Assembly (NCBI GenBank): GCA_903926385.1
Contig: CAIYIS010000048.1
Span: 1 to 64,000 of the forward strand
Length of the DNA: 64,000 nt
Reading direction: 5' to 3'
Source of the DNA: an uncultured Bacteroidota bacterium
GTDB lineage: Bacteria > Bacteroidota > Bacteroidia > 2-12-FULL-35-15
Shown: positions 1 through 10,779 of the stretch, one piece after another
Position numbering within the stretch: position 1 is the first letter of the stretch
How the letters are laid out: each line of letters opens with the position of its first letter
Position numbers and translations under genes: made by a program
The notes under the pieces: generated by a model
The model's input: the letters and a program-made list of their open reading frames with translations, nothing else
What the model was told of the DNA's origin: nothing
The model's database searches: none

Positions 1-300
1 AAAGCCAATGGGCTTTATGTAAAAGAAATGGCTAAGATAGAACGTCAGGATCTACTTATACTTGATGATTTTGGCTTACAACCTTTAGATACTACTAACC
101 GTAATATACTTATGGAAATTATTGAAGATCGTCACGGGAAAGGTGCAACTATAATAACATCACAGCTTCCTGTAAGCAAATGGCATGAAGTTATTGGTGA
201 ACAAACAGTGGCGGATGCTATTTTAGATAGAATAGTGCACAGTGCTTATCGTATAGAAATTAAAGGTGAGTCACTCAGAAAAAAAATGAAGTTCAAATAA
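1..300 (+). CDS. IstB-like ATP-binding protein (IS21-family helper), 5' truncated by window edge
   Basis: Frame is open to base 1; [12 protein letters not shown] (Walker B-like) and [49 protein letters not shown] are typical of the IstB C-terminus. Confidence 0.93.
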   Translation, partial: KANGLYVKEMAKIERQDLLILDDFGLQPLDTTNRNILMEIIEDRHGKGATIITSQLPVSKWHEVIGEQTVADAILDRIVHSAYRIEIKGESLRKKMKFK

Positions 301-420
301 ATAAGGAAATAATAAATAATTAATCTAATTTTGCAATCAATTATTGTAACTAATAAAGAGCTTAACTTTTACTGCTCAATTTGCTCCGAAATGATATGCT
401 CAATTACACCGAAATATCCA
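1..420 (+). mobile_element. Right end of an IS21-like insertion sequence (outer boundary approximate)
   Basis: istB-like gene followed by a 24-bp-spaced direct repeat TGCTCAATTTGCTCCGAAAT / TGCTCAATTACACCGAAAT (373-392, 397-415), resembling multiple terminal repeats of IS21 elements. Confidence 0.65.
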
Positions 421-697
421 CCCATGATTTAAAACCGAATTTCAGGCATGTTTTAAATTGAAAATCGATATCTTTCTGAGAAAAGAGGAAATTATCCACC
501 TTTGCACAATATTCCTCCTGTGTAGGTAATAAATTTTTGTAGTCCATATGCGAATGTAAAGAGAAAATTTTTACATCAAGAAAACGGCAAAAATTTCTTA
601 CTAACAAATGAAAAAAAAGGGCCAAAAATTTATGAACAGGCTGAAATTTGTTTGACCTATGTTTGACCCAGCCAAAAAACGAGGTCTCTAAAAAAGA

Positions 698-727
698 AGA
701 GAGACAAGCCAAAAGGCTTGTCTCTCT
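698..727 (-). terminator. Rho-independent terminator of the tRNA transcript
   Basis: 13-bp perfect stem AGAGAGACAAGCC-AAAA-GGCTTGTCTCTCT; followed on minus strand by TCTTTTT. Confidence 0.85.
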
Positions 728-730
728 AAG

Positions 731-815
731 TACCCGGGATCGGACTTGAACCGATACGTTCGCAATGAACACAGGATTTTAAGTCCTGCGTGTCTACCAA
801 TTCCACCACCTGGGC
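731..815 (-). tRNA. tRNA-Leu (anticodon TAA)
   Basis: Reverse complement GCCCAGGTGGTGGAATTGGTAGACACGCAGGACTTAAAATCCTGTG...CGGTTCAAGTCCGATCCCGGGTA; type II tRNA with variable arm, anticodon loop CTTAAAA. Confidence 0.95.
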
Positions 816-870
816 ATTTCTCGGCATTCAAAAAAAATCCTTCTCTTTCTCCGAGAAGGACTCTTCTGGA

Positions 871-942
871 GCGAAAGACGGGGTTCGAACCCGCGACCTC
901 GACCTTGGCAAGGTCGCGCTCTACCAACTGAGCTACTTTCGC
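871..942 (-). tRNA. tRNA-Gly (anticodon GCC)
   Basis: Reverse complement GCGAAAGTAGCTCAGTTGGTAGAGCGCGACCTTGCCAAGGTCGAGGTCGCGGGTTCGAACCCCGTCTTTCGC; anticodon loop TTGCCAA. Confidence 0.96.
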
Positions 943-957
943 TTATTTTTCGGAGTG

Positions 958-986
958 CAAAAGTAAGTAAATTTTTAATCCGACAA
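958..986 (-). promoter_or_regulatory. Bacteroidota-type promoter of the tRNA operon
   Basis: Minus strand TTG-N18-TACTTTTG matches the -33 TTG / -7 TAnnTTTG pattern just upstream of tRNA-Gly. Confidence 0.65.
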
Positions 987-1087
987 AACTTTTTACCAAA
1001 AATCTCATTATTTTAGAAATTAATAAAAATCATACAATTGTATTGTGATTGTACGTACATTTATCCTGTCAAATAATCAGATATTAA

Positions 1088-1447
1088 ATGAAACTAAATA
1101 AAGTTATGGCAGGATACCACATGTTGGTTATACTGTCTCAGGTTGACGGAGAGTTTGACTCTTCGGAAGGAAAGGTAATAGTTAACTATCTTCAGGATGC
1201 ATTTCCCATTAAATTTAATCTGGATAATGAAATGGAAGTGCTGAGCGCATTGCCAAAAGAAGATTATTTTTTGCATTTTAATAATGCGATGAATGATTTC
1301 TATGAAGATTCAAATGAACAGGAGCGAATCGACTTTCTTAATTATGCAGTAAAAACGGTGATGGCAGATAAAAAACTAACTGTAGAAGAAAATAAATACC
1401 TAAAGGAATTGTATTTTGCCTGGGAGCCCCAGTTCGAAGGGATTTAG
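1088..1447 (+). CDS. TerB-like/tellurite resistance fold small protein
   Basis: [22 protein letters not shown] ... [18 protein letters not shown] resembles TerB-type helical domains. Confidence 0.6.
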   Translation: MKLNKVMAGYHMLVILSQVDGEFDSSEGKVIVNYLQDAFPIKFNLDNEMEVLSALPKEDYFLHFNNAMNDFYEDSNEQERIDFLNYAVKTVMADKKLTVEENKYLKELYFAWEPQFEGI

Positions 1448-4155
1448 CCTCCAATCATTTTTTTAATTTCATTTAATTTCATTAGAGCCTCAACAGGTGT
1501 CAGCGTATTGATGTCTGTTTTTTGTAATTCATCTTTTATATTTTCTAACACAGGGTCGTTGAGTTGAAAAAAACTTAACTGCATACTTTCACCTTCTGTT
1601 TTTACAACTGTGTTCTGATTCGTGCTGTTAGTTGAGGCTTTCCAGCCTTCTTTCTGAGCTTTTTCCTTTTTATTTCCTTTTGATTCTCCTATTTCCTGCC
1701 TTCCTCCGGTATCTTTTGATTTTTCTAGTTGTTCCAGAATTTCGTTGGCTCTGTCGAGCACTCTGCGAGGCATACCGGCCATTTTAGCAACATGAATACC
1801 GAAACTATGTTCGCTGCCACCGGCCACTAGTTTACGCATGAAAAGCACTTTATTACCTACTTCTTTTACCGAAACATTAAAGTTTTTTATTCGGGGCATG
1901 GAGTTGGTCATTTCATTCAATTCATGATAATGAGTCGCGAATAGTGTTTTAGCCTTTGTTTCGCTTTGGTGAATATACTCAGCTATGGCCCATGCTATCG
2001 AAATTCCATCATAGGTGCTTGTTCCGCGACCTATTTCATCCAACAGTATTAAACTTTTGTTTGATAAATTATTTAGAATACTGGCCGTTTCATTCATTTC
2101 TACCATAAATGTAGATTCCCCAGAAGAAATGTTATCAGATGCGCCCACGCGTGTAAATACTTTATCAATCAGTCCCAGATTAGCGTGCTTGGCCGGAACA
2201 AAACTTCCCATCTGTGCCATTAATACAATGAGAGCTGTTTGGCGCAGCAAAGCTGACTTACCCGACATATTGGGCCCTGTGATGATAATGATTTGTTGTT
2301 TGGCATTATCCAGATACACATCATTGGCTATGTACTCTTCGCCAACAGTCAATTGTTTTTCTATTACCGGGTGACGCCCGTCTTTTATATCAAGAACATC
2401 GTTTTCGAAAATATGAGGACGAACATAGTTGTTTTTCTGCGCGATTAAAGAGAAAGAGTGCAAACAATCCAAACGAGCAATTAACGATGCATTGAGTTGT
2501 ATGACCGGAATGAACTCCATAAGGGAAATGACCAAATCATTAAACAACTGTATTTCCAGAGCAAGAATTTTCTCTTCTGCTCCTAATATCTTTTCTTCAT
2601 ATTCTTTTAATTCAGGAGTAATGTAACGTTCGGCCGAGGTAAGCGTTTGTTTCCGCATCCAATCAGCAGGCACTTTATTTTTGTGAGCATTGGTTACCTC
2701 CAGATAATAACCAAACACCAAATTATAGGCTACTTTCAGAGAAGTAATACCTGTACGTTCTATCTCCCTTTGCTGTATTTTGAGCAAGAAATCTTTTCCC
2801 GACCCTGATATTTCGCGCAAAGTATCAAGATCAGTATTTACTCCGTTTGCAATTACATTTCCTTTATTTACCAAATAAGGAGGGTCGGGCATTACTTCCT
2901 TTTCTATGCGCTCTATAACCGATTTGCAAGGATTAAGCTGCTCTGCTATGATCTGTAAAGATTTGTTATTCGAATTCTGACAAGCCAACTTAATAGGCTC
3001 AATGGCTGTGAGAGCCCTTTTGAGCTGAACTACTTCTTTAGGCGAAATACGAGCAGTAGCTACTTTCGAAATAATTCGTTCAATATCTCCAATCATTGAA
3101 ATTTGTTCAGAAATAGTTTCGCTGAATTCCTGATTGGACAATATATAGTCTACACAATCCAATCGTTCTTCGATAGGCGATTTATCTTTGAGAGGCAATG
3201 CCAGCCATCGTCTCATCATTCGCCCGCCCATTGGCGAAATGGTTTGATCAATAACATCTATTAATGTTTTGGCGTTCTCATTATTCGAACCAAACAACTC
3301 CAGATTACGAATAGTAAATCTGTCGAGCCACACATATTTATCTTCTTCAATTCGCGATATAGATGAAATGTGTTTCACCTTATCGTGAGCTGTATCGGCC
3401 AGATAATGCAAAGAGGCACCTGCTGCAATTATTCCGGATAGCATATCCTGAATACCGAAACCTTTAAGCGATACTACTTCGAAATGCTTTAATAAGGTAT
3501 TGGTACCAAAATCGGCTGCAAAAGCCCAATCGTCTATACCATATATATAGAACTTCTCTCCGAAATTTTCTGCAAATTCTTTTTTCTTGCTTTTTGGAAA
3601 CAATATTTCATTGGGTCTGAAATTCTGTAGCAACTTATCAATGTATTCCAAATTGCCCTGTGCAACAAAAAACTCACCGGTGGAAACATCCAGAAACGAC
3701 ACACCCGATTGCTTACCGTTTAAATAAACAGAGGCCAGAAAATTATTGGTTTTATTATCGAATACTTTATCATTGTACGAAACTCCGGGAGTAATTAATT
3801 CGGTAACTCCTCTTTTTACAATTGTCTTGGTTAGTTTAGGGTCTTCTAACTGGTCGCAGATGGCCACTCGCTGACCGGCACGAACCAATTTGGGTAAATA
3901 AGAATCTAAAGAATGATGAGGAAATCCGGCTAACTCAATAAACGAAGCCGAACCATTTGCCCGTTTGGTAAGCACTATACCCAATATTCCGGCAGCCTTT
4001 ACAGCATCGGAGCCAAAGGTTTCATAAAAGTCGCCAACACGAAACAACAACAATGCATCCGGATATTTTCCTTTAATTGTGTTGTACTGCTTCATCAGAG
4101 GTGTTTCCACTTCTGCTGTTGCACTTTTAATCATACTTCTGTTTTTCATTGCCAT
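1444..4155 (-). CDS. mutS: DNA mismatch repair protein MutS
   Basis: N-terminal [26 protein letters not shown]; Walker [49 protein letters not shown]. Confidence 0.99.
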   Translation of the reverse strand: MAMKNRSMIKSATAEVETPLMKQYNTIKGKYPDALLLFRVGDFYETFGSDAVKAAGILGIVLTKRANGSASFIELAGFPHHSLDSYLPKLVRAGQRVAICDQLEDPKLTKTIVKRGVTELITPGVSYNDKVFDNKTNNFLASVYLNGKQSGVSFLDVSTGEFFVAQGNLEYIDKLLQNFRPNEILFPKSKKKEFAENFGEKFYIYGIDDWAFAADFGTNTLLKHFEVVSLKGFGIQDMLSGIIAAGASLHYLADTAHDKVKHISSISRIEEDKYVWLDRFTIRNLELFGSNNENAKTLIDVIDQTISPMGGRMMRRWLALPLKDKSPIEERLDCVDYILSNQEFSETISEQISMIGDIERIISKVATARISPKEVVQLKRALTAIEPIKLACQNSNNKSLQIIAEQLNPCKSVIERIEKEVMPDPPYLVNKGNVIANGVNTDLDTLREISGSGKDFLLKIQQREIERTGITSLKVAYNLVFGYYLEVTNAHKNKVPADWMRKQTLTSAERYITPELKEYEEKILGAEEKILALEIQLFNDLVISLMEFIPVIQLNASLIARLDCLHSFSLIAQKNNYVRPHIFENDVLDIKDGRHPVIEKQLTVGEEYIANDVYLDNAKQQIIIITGPNMSGKSALLRQTALIVLMAQMGSFVPAKHANLGLIDKVFTRVGASDNISSGESTFMVEMNETASILNNLSNKSLILLDEIGRGTSTYDGISIAWAIAEYIHQSETKAKTLFATHYHELNEMTNSMPRIKNFNVSVKEVGNKVLFMRKLVAGGSEHSFGIHVAKMAGMPRRVLDRANEILEQLEKSKDTGGRQEIGESKGNKKEKAQKEGWKASTNSTNQNTVVKTEGESMQLSFFQLNDPVLENIKDELQKTDINTLTPVEALMKLNEIKKMIGG

Positions 4156-4289
4156 CGGGGTAAAAATACAAAAGCTATACAGATATGGGTTGTAAAGTTT
4201 TTAACAAGTTGTTGCCATAATTGTAGCTTTCTGTAATAGAGTAGGAGGGAAGAATAAGAATAAACAAAGTCGCAAAATGAATATACGAA

Positions 4290-4808
4290 CTACTTTACCA
4301 TTTTCTTCTCCATCATATAATCATTCATATAGAATCCATTTCCAATGTGCAAATCAAATGAATGTTTAATCGTAAATCCGTTTTTGAAATAGAAGTTAAC
4401 TGCTTTGTAGTTTTCTCTGTTTACAGCCAGTTCAAAAGTTTCGGCATCGGGCAGTTGTTTAATAATATGTTGGAGTAGGAGGGAACCAATGCCCTTGCGG
4501 TGTTCGTTTACATCGACATAAAACTTGTTGATATAATAATTTCGTCTGTCATGTGAGCTTACCGAAATATACCCTGACGAAATTTCGTTTACATAAACCA
4601 AAGTAAATTGATGCCCTTCTTTCATTTGCTCTTGTAAAGCCTGTTGAGAATACATTTCTTTCAGCATATAATCTATCTGAGCAATGCTGATAATGGAAGG
4701 GTAATGTTTACGCCATATTGCATCGGCCAGTTGAGCTATTACCGGTATGTCACCTATGTCTGCTTTTCTAAATTTTATTTCCATAATCATGTTTAGTGTT
4801 CCACCCAA
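4290..4808 (-). CDS. GNAT family N-acetyltransferase
   Basis: NKFYVDVNEHRKGIGSLLLQHIIKQL ... NRENYKAVNFYFKNGFTIKHSFDLHIGNGFYMNDYMMEK. Confidence 0.9.
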   Translation of the reverse strand: MGGTLNMIMEIKFRKADIGDIPVIAQLADAIWRKHYPSIISIAQIDYMLKEMYSQQALQEQMKEGHQFTLVYVNEISSGYISVSSHDRRNYYINKFYVDVNEHRKGIGSLLLQHIIKQLPDAETFELAVNRENYKAVNFYFKNGFTIKHSFDLHIGNGFYMNDYMMEKKMVK

Positions 4809-5359
4809 TTTCTGATGATATCGAGTCCAAATTCTGATAAAATACTTTCGGGGTGAAACTGAACTCCTCGAATGTCGTAGGTTTTATGATGCAAGGCCAT
4901 GCAGTTTCCCTGCTCGTCAATAGCTGTAATTTCTAAATCCGAAGGCAAGTCCTTAGGGTTAACTACCCACGAATGATATCGCCCTACTTTAAAAGTTGAT
5001 GGAACGTTTTTAAATAAATAATCTTCTTTAATAATTGTAATCGGTGTGGCCACTCCGTGAAACACTTCATTAAGATTTGACAGAGAGCCGCCAAATGCTT
5101 CGGCAATGGCCTGCTGACCGAGGCACACTCCAAATATACTTTTTGTTTTATAATATTCTTTGATGAGTTGAGGCATTATACCTGCATCGGCCGGAAGTCC
5201 GGCACCGGGCGAGAGCATTATTTTATCATACTCTTTAATTGCTTCAATCGAAATTTCATCATTACGAAAAACTTCGGGTTGATGGCCTGCCACTTGTTCA
5301 ATGTAATGAACCAAATTGTAAGTAAAACTATCGTAATTGTCTAACAACAGAATTTTCAT
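4793..5359 (-). CDS. Anthranilate/aminodeoxychorismate synthase component II (TrpG/PabA-type glutamine amidotransferase)
   Basis: MKILLLDNYDSFTYNLVHYIE; GVCLGQQAIAEAFGG nucleophile elbow; GVQFHPES. Start trimmed from ORF-track 5410 to the conserved MKILLLDNYDSFTYN. Confidence 0.93.
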   Translation of the reverse strand: MKILLLDNYDSFTYNLVHYIEQVAGHQPEVFRNDEISIEAIKEYDKIMLSPGAGLPADAGIMPQLIKEYYKTKSIFGVCLGQQAIAEAFGGSLSNLNEVFHGVATPITIIKEDYLFKNVPSTFKVGRYHSWVVNPKDLPSDLEITAIDEQGNCMALHHKTYDIRGVQFHPESILSEFGLDIIRNWVEH

Positions 5360-6528
5360 ACTCTGGTATTCTTCATCAGCTTTTCCAACTGTGCAGTGGT
5401 GCTTTGCCAATTGAAATTTTTAATCACAAATAGGTAACCATTATAAGCAATCTGTTTGGCTTTGGCTTCGTTTTCGAGCAGTTCCAAAATGGCTGCTGCA
5501 TATTGTTCAGGAGTGTCGGCTACCATTATTTGCTGATTGTGTATGGCTCCTACAGCATTATTGGCAAGCGATGAGGTGACGCAAGGTATCTGCATAGCCA
5601 TAGCTTCCAGTAGTTTATTTTGCAAGCCTATACTTATTTGCATTGGTGCTACAAGTACTTTTGAAATAGCAAAATTATAACGTATATCATCTACCCAGCC
5701 ACTTACTTCTACCCTTTCAGATTTTAATGCAAGCACCCGTTTACTGGGCGAAGCTCCTGAAATAAGCAAGCGTGCAGCAGGAAGTTTTTTCCATATCAAG
5801 GGCATCACTTTGTTCACAAGGTATTCCACACTTTCCACATTAGGAGGATAATTCATATTGCCATTAAACAACAATTCAAATTCTTTATCAAATGGTGTAG
5901 CTTTAAAATAATCTGTGTCTACACCATTCGGAATCACTACTATTTGCTGCTTATCGGGATGAGGTATCAAATCTCTGTCTTGTTCCGAAATGATGGTTTT
6001 GTTCTGAAAGTATGAAAAAATATCGTGCTCATATTTCAAAAGCCTGCGGTGTTCCATATTCAGAAAAGGCTTCATATAAAAGGAGTCAGTTTTTTTTCTC
6101 CGCTCCATTCCTTTCGAAAAAACATCCATATAATCCAGTGTTTTCGGAATGTTGGAATATTTCTTTACATACTCTGTGGTGCGTATTAGCTGACAATAGA
6201 TATGGTCGGGTTGATGTTTTTTTATCAGCTCGTCTACTTTTCGCTGAGCTTTGCTCATATAAAAATAACCTACCTGAAAAGGTTTGGCGCTGAAAAATGT
6301 TCTTACCAAATTGGTAAATGCATTGAGTCGTGAAAAAGGAATAACCGAAATAGCAACACAATATTTTTTGAGTTCATCCAGCGCCTTTGGGTCAAGTTTC
6401 GAATCGTTAAGCGCCAAAAGGATAATCTGATTTTTCTTTGAAAGTTCTTTAATCTGATTAAACGCACGCAACTTGTCCCCTTTTTCGAGGGGGTAAGGCA
6501 CACGCGATAAAATGACGAAGAGTTTCAA
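5356..6528 (-). CDS. Glycosyltransferase (GT1/GT4-like)
   Basis: VPYPLEKGDKLRAFNQIKEL ... VVIPNGVDTDYFKA ... GNMNYPPNVESVEYLVNKVMPLI ... IGLQNKLLEAMAMQIPCVTS. Confidence 0.88.
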   Translation of the reverse strand: MKLFVILSRVPYPLEKGDKLRAFNQIKELSKKNQIILLALNDSKLDPKALDELKKYCVAISVIPFSRLNAFTNLVRTFFSAKPFQVGYFYMSKAQRKVDELIKKHQPDHIYCQLIRTTEYVKKYSNIPKTLDYMDVFSKGMERRKKTDSFYMKPFLNMEHRRLLKYEHDIFSYFQNKTIISEQDRDLIPHPDKQQIVVIPNGVDTDYFKATPFDKEFELLFNGNMNYPPNVESVEYLVNKVMPLIWKKLPAARLLISGASPSKRVLALKSERVEVSGWVDDIRYNFAISKVLVAPMQISIGLQNKLLEAMAMQIPCVTSSLANNAVGAIHNQQIMVADTPEQYAAAILELLENEAKAKQIAYNGYLFVIKNFNWQSTTAQLEKLMKNTRV

Positions 6529-6533
6529 ACGAA

Positions 6534-7742
6534 TTATTTTTTGTTGATGGTTAGTTTGTGGTAAAAAGCAGTTAGTTTTTTACAAATTTCTAAATTGTCG
6601 TATTTGTTTTCGGCAAGTAAACGTGCGTTAGTTGCAACACTGTCGGAATAAGTTTTATTACTCAAACATTTTGTTAATGCGGCCACAAATTCATCGGCTG
6701 TATTGGCTATCAGCAAATCTTTTTCATTAACAAAATCTATTCCTTCGGCACCGATAGAAGAAGATACAATGGTTTTGCCCAAAGCCATTCCTTCTATTAT
6801 TTTCACCCTCATCCCACCTCCTGACGAAAGTGGTACTATCATCACCGATTTAGAATTAATAAATTTGTGAGAGTCGGCCACTTCGCCCAGTATTTCTACA
6901 TTTTGCATCTTCAGGTTTTTCAACCAGTCGGGCATGTTCCGGCCTGCAAGGTATAATTTCACTTCAGGAAATTGAGCATACAGCTGTCCCCACACTTTTT
7001 CGGTAAACCATTTTATGCCGTCAGCATTGGGCATCCAGTCCATAGCGCCAATGTGAAAAACCGAAGGAAACTCGGTATGGCTGTTATCCATTTTATATTT
7101 CCTAATATCAATGCCAAACGGAATGGTAATAACCGGTACTTTACATCCTTGTTTAATAAAAGCATTGGCATCTATTTCGGTAATGGTTGCAATTCCGTCA
7201 TACATGTTCAGCATCATCACTTCGTATGCTTTCAGTCTTCGGGCCAATAAACCGAGATACCACTTTTTAGCAGCACTGGTGCAGGCTTCCGCCAATCGTT
7301 CCCATACAGCATATTCTACATTTTGCGAACGAAGCACAATTTTTGCATCCGAATATTTTCGAATGGTATCTACATAAGGGGCCACCCAAAGGGTTTCGAG
7401 CTGGACAACATCAAACTTTTCGGCACTGAGTATGCGGATGAGTTCCTCATTAAAATTTTTACTATAAAAACGAATAATATTATACGATTCGCTCGAAAAT
7501 AAATTCAAGAAAGCATTAAGCGGTTTTACTGAGGTGTCGATAAAAACCGACCTGAAGCCAGTACGCCTGCGGTATTCGGCATCCATGTCTTCTTCTTTCA
7601 TGAAGATTTTAGGCGTGTTTATAGCCAAAACTTTTACTTCATTGCCACACGCTATCAACCCTTCCGTTAAAATATTCATAGCTATGCTTCCCCCGTCTTT
7701 AGGCGGAAAAGGCATTTTGCTGCATATTTGTAATATCTTCAT
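6534..7742 (-). CDS. Glycosyltransferase (GT4-like)
   Basis: KMPFPPKDGGSIAMNILTEGL ... IPFGIDIRKY ... HIGAMDWMPNADGIKWF ... VPLSSGGGMRVKIIEGMALGKTIVSSSIGAEGI. Confidence 0.9.
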   Translation of the reverse strand: MKILQICSKMPFPPKDGGSIAMNILTEGLIACGNEVKVLAINTPKIFMKEEDMDAEYRRRTGFRSVFIDTSVKPLNAFLNLFSSESYNIIRFYSKNFNEELIRILSAEKFDVVQLETLWVAPYVDTIRKYSDAKIVLRSQNVEYAVWERLAEACTSAAKKWYLGLLARRLKAYEVMMLNMYDGIATITEIDANAFIKQGCKVPVITIPFGIDIRKYKMDNSHTEFPSVFHIGAMDWMPNADGIKWFTEKVWGQLYAQFPEVKLYLAGRNMPDWLKNLKMQNVEILGEVADSHKFINSKSVMIVPLSSGGGMRVKIIEGMALGKTIVSSSIGAEGIDFVNEKDLLIANTADEFVAALTKCLSNKTYSDSVATNARLLAENKYDNLEICKKLTAFYHKLTINKK

Positions 7743-7946
7743 TTACTCTGTTACCCTTTCAAAAATCATTCTCCGCAAATATAGTAATTAGGCGTTACAT
7801 TGTTTTTTTTCTTCTTTTTAGGCTATTAGGATGGGGAGAGGTAAGAATATTAGAATTTTTGAAAAGATAGAAAGTGGAAATTAACAATAATCTTTGCAGA
7901 GTATTAAACAAACGGTGCAGGAAGCCTGGAGTATATAAAATAAAAA

Positions 7947-7970
7947 ATCCCGCCCATTTCGGGCGGGATT
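7947..7970 (-). terminator. Rho-independent terminator downstream of the response-regulator gene
   Basis: AATCCCGCCC-ATTTC-GGGCGGGATT; T-run on the minus strand. Confidence 0.85.
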
Positions 7971-8083
7971 AAAGTTTGATTTCGGCTTTTCAGGAAGTCG
8001 CAGAGGGGCTGTCCAAGGCTTTGCGTAAAGTAAAATAAATTTATATCAATAGCGGCCATTCAAACAAACTTATAGGTATAGAA

Positions 8084-8491
8084 TTAATTATTAAAATGAT
8101 TTTTCTCAATTTCTTCCAACATGATTTGAGAAAGTGGTTTCGATTTAAAGTCGGCAACAAAATTCCATGTTCTAGCCTTTATAATATCTGAAGGGTTTTC
8201 AGAGGTAGTCAACATTATTACCAGTAATTTACTTTGCCGAACTTTGTCAAGTAATTCATATTCTTCCAGAAACTCCCAGCCGTTCATGCCAGGCATATTA
8301 ATATCCAAAAATATCAAATTTGGCAAAAAATCTAAATCTTCAATTGTTTTAATAAACTCTAAAGCTGCTTTGGCCGATTCGAAGGTTAGAATTTTTATTT
8401 CACTATTATACTTTTTTATTATTCGCTGATGATAGAAATTATCTGCCGGGTTATCGTCCACAAGCATGATACTTCTCAATTCTTTTTTCAT
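8084..8491 (-). CDS. Single-domain response regulator (REC)
   Basis: MLVDDNPADNFYHQRII; NLIFLDINMPGMNGWEFLEE; VIMLTTSENPSD; terminal K in DFKSKPLS. Confidence 0.95.
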   Translation of the reverse strand: MKKELRSIMLVDDNPADNFYHQRIIKKYNSEIKILTFESAKAALEFIKTIEDLDFLPNLIFLDINMPGMNGWEFLEEYELLDKVRQSKLLVIMLTTSENPSDIIKARTWNFVADFKSKPLSQIMLEEIEKNHFNN

Positions 8492-8493
8492 AA

Positions 8494-10779
8494 TTAAATT
8501 TTTTGAATAGTGAAATTAAATATTGTTCCTTTACCTAATGTTGAATTAATCCAGATTTCTCCCATATGGAGTTTTACTATTTTTTTGCAATGCGCTAAGC
8601 CAATACCTGTTCCTTCATATTCCTGCACAGTGTGAAGGCGCTGGAAGATTTCAAAAACGCGTTTGAAATGCTCCTGAGCTATTCCTATTCCGTTATCGCT
8701 TACCGCGAATTTCCATCCTTCTGTTATTTTTTCTGCTGAAATTTTTATTTTTAAAGCTTCGTCTTTTCTTTTGAATTTAATCGAATTCGAAATCAGGTTC
8801 TGAAACAATTGACGAGCTTCTTGTTCATATAAATTAAGTTCAGGTAGTTCAGCAATTTCAATAGTAGCTTCGCTTGTTTTTATAGAAGACTCTAAATCGG
8901 CTAGTATTTCTTTTAACATCTCATTACAGTTAACAAGTGTTAACTTCCTGTTTGCTCCAAGTTGAGAGAATTCCAAAAGTGTTTTGATTAACTTATTCAT
9001 TCGCTTTATGGCAGCCTTCACTGTTTCCAAATATACATGAGCCTGCTCATCTAATTTTTCCGCATAATCATCCTCGAATAGGTAAATATAGTTTTCTACT
9101 GTCCTTAGCGGTTCTTTTAAATCATGCGAAGCCAGGTAGGCATATTGTTCCAATTCCTGATTGTCTTTGGCAAGTTTTTCAAGTTTCTGATTTGTTATAG
9201 TCAATTCTTCTACTTTACTTCTTATGTTTTCTTCTGCTATCAGTCTATCCTGTTCGGCTCGTTTACTTTCTGTTATGTCTCTTCCTATAGCTTGTATTTC
9301 TATAACTTCATCCTTATTATTAAAAATGGCACTTTCAACCCATTCTTGCCATATCATATTCCCATTTTTATCAGTAATGGAGTAAATATGTGTATTGTTG
9401 GGATTCTTTTTGCTGAGATTAGCCAAAGCTGTTTTCATTTCAGCATGGTAATCTGCAGAAACAAAATCTGAAACCTTTTTTCCCATCAGCTCTTTCTCGC
9501 TTAAACCAAATGCTTCGCAATAGGGTTTATTAGCAAATTTAAGTGTAGTGTCTGGCAAAAATCTGCAAATCATTTCGTGCTGGGTTTGTACCACAGAATC
9601 CAATCGTTGCTCGTTATCCCTAAGTTTATCTATCGAAATATTCCGCATTTCTTCTACAGCAATTCCTGCGGAGATTATTTTTATAATTTGTTTCTCGTTT
9701 TCTTCGGGTATATACTTTCTTTTATAGACCAATGCCAACCAACCAATGGGTTGGTTATCCAACATTACAGCGCAGCCTGTGTAGGTTTTCATCCCTTGAA
9801 AATCACATTTCGATTTATTTTTCAATACTCGTATTTCGTCTGAATTGAAATGTTGAATTTCTTTTGTATTTAATTTACTGAAAATATCGAAATAGAAATG
9901 GCATGATTTTATTTCGGTGGAAACACCGCCTTGCCCTTTATTTTTATAGGTCTGAATTAGACACTCATCCGCTTTTGAATAAACCGCTATATCAGCTTTC
10001 AGCAGATCTCCGCTAAGCTTGGTTAGCAGTTCTATATTGCTTTTAGGGGCTGAACCAAACGAAAGGAAATTATCAGTGATTTTTGATAATCGATTGCTGG
10101 AGGTTTCTATCTTTTCTACTTGATTGTGTATGGTTTGATTTTTTTTTCTGTTAATGGCTCTTGCCAATACCTGTTGCGAAAAAATACTGAAAAGCATATC
10201 GCTTTCCACTTCCGGTTTTTCATAAAACATTTCTTTCCCTTCGAGAACTCCGCCAGTCAGCAAAAGCGAAATTTCGTTTTTTGTGTCAACGATATGTATT
10301 CCGTAAGCATAATTCAGCGGCAGCCAGGTTTTAATATTTTCGAATTCTTTCGAATCCAACTGAAGCTGATTGCTCTTGGTATTTGAGTCGCAAAGATGAC
10401 TCAATGCCGATTTTATTTTTGGATATTCTGTTTCTGCAAGCACAATTCCCTCCCCACCAAAACAAAGAAAATTAGGATTGTCCAGATGGGACAAGAAAAC
10501 AAGAGCCACTTCCGCTTCCATAATATCCACCACCGCTTCGGCCACCATTTTGCAAAACACATCATCTGACATACTGTCCAATGCCTGCTTATTGAAAGCG
10601 TGCATCCGTTTGTGCCGATTAATTTCATTGTCCAGTTTATTTCTGGTATTAATCAGCTTTTGCTCGGTTGACGAAAATCGGGTTACCCGAAGTTGTAAAT
10701 CGCGGTAGTCTTGCAGCAGCTCATCAAGAGTTCCTGTAAATTCCGGACTGCTTATTTTACTATTGTCATTTTTAGACAT
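8494..10779 (-). CDS. PAS-domain sensor histidine kinase with N-terminal GAF-like regions
   Basis: PAS/PAC (YCEAFGLSEKELMGKKVSDF...AIGRDITESKRAEQD), H-box YLASHDLKEPLRTVENY, N/G boxes NLISNSIKFKRK, VSDNGIGIAQEHFKRVFEIFQRLHTVQEYEGTGIGLAHCKKIVKLHMGEIWINS. Confidence 0.95.
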   Translation of the reverse strand: MSKNDNSKISSPEFTGTLDELLQDYRDLQLRVTRFSSTEQKLINTRNKLDNEINRHKRMHAFNKQALDSMSDDVFCKMVAEAVVDIMEAEVALVFLSHLDNPNFLCFGGEGIVLAETEYPKIKSALSHLCDSNTKSNQLQLDSKEFENIKTWLPLNYAYGIHIVDTKNEISLLLTGGVLEGKEMFYEKPEVESDMLFSIFSQQVLARAINRKKNQTIHNQVEKIETSSNRLSKITDNFLSFGSAPKSNIELLTKLSGDLLKADIAVYSKADECLIQTYKNKGQGGVSTEIKSCHFYFDIFSKLNTKEIQHFNSDEIRVLKNKSKCDFQGMKTYTGCAVMLDNQPIGWLALVYKRKYIPEENEKQIIKIISAGIAVEEMRNISIDKLRDNEQRLDSVVQTQHEMICRFLPDTTLKFANKPYCEAFGLSEKELMGKKVSDFVSADYHAEMKTALANLSKKNPNNTHIYSITDKNGNMIWQEWVESAIFNNKDEVIEIQAIGRDITESKRAEQDRLIAEENIRSKVEELTITNQKLEKLAKDNQELEQYAYLASHDLKEPLRTVENYIYLFEDDYAEKLDEQAHVYLETVKAAIKRMNKLIKTLLEFSQLGANRKLTLVNCNEMLKEILADLESSIKTSEATIEIAELPELNLYEQEARQLFQNLISNSIKFKRKDEALKIKISAEKITEGWKFAVSDNGIGIAQEHFKRVFEIFQRLHTVQEYEGTGIGLAHCKKIVKLHMGEIWINSTLGKGTIFNFTIQKI

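Noticed and set aside
404-931. ORFs 404..772 (-), 688..927 (-) and 746..931 (+)
   Set aside because: They overlap the two confident tRNA genes and terminator and have no recognisable protein features.
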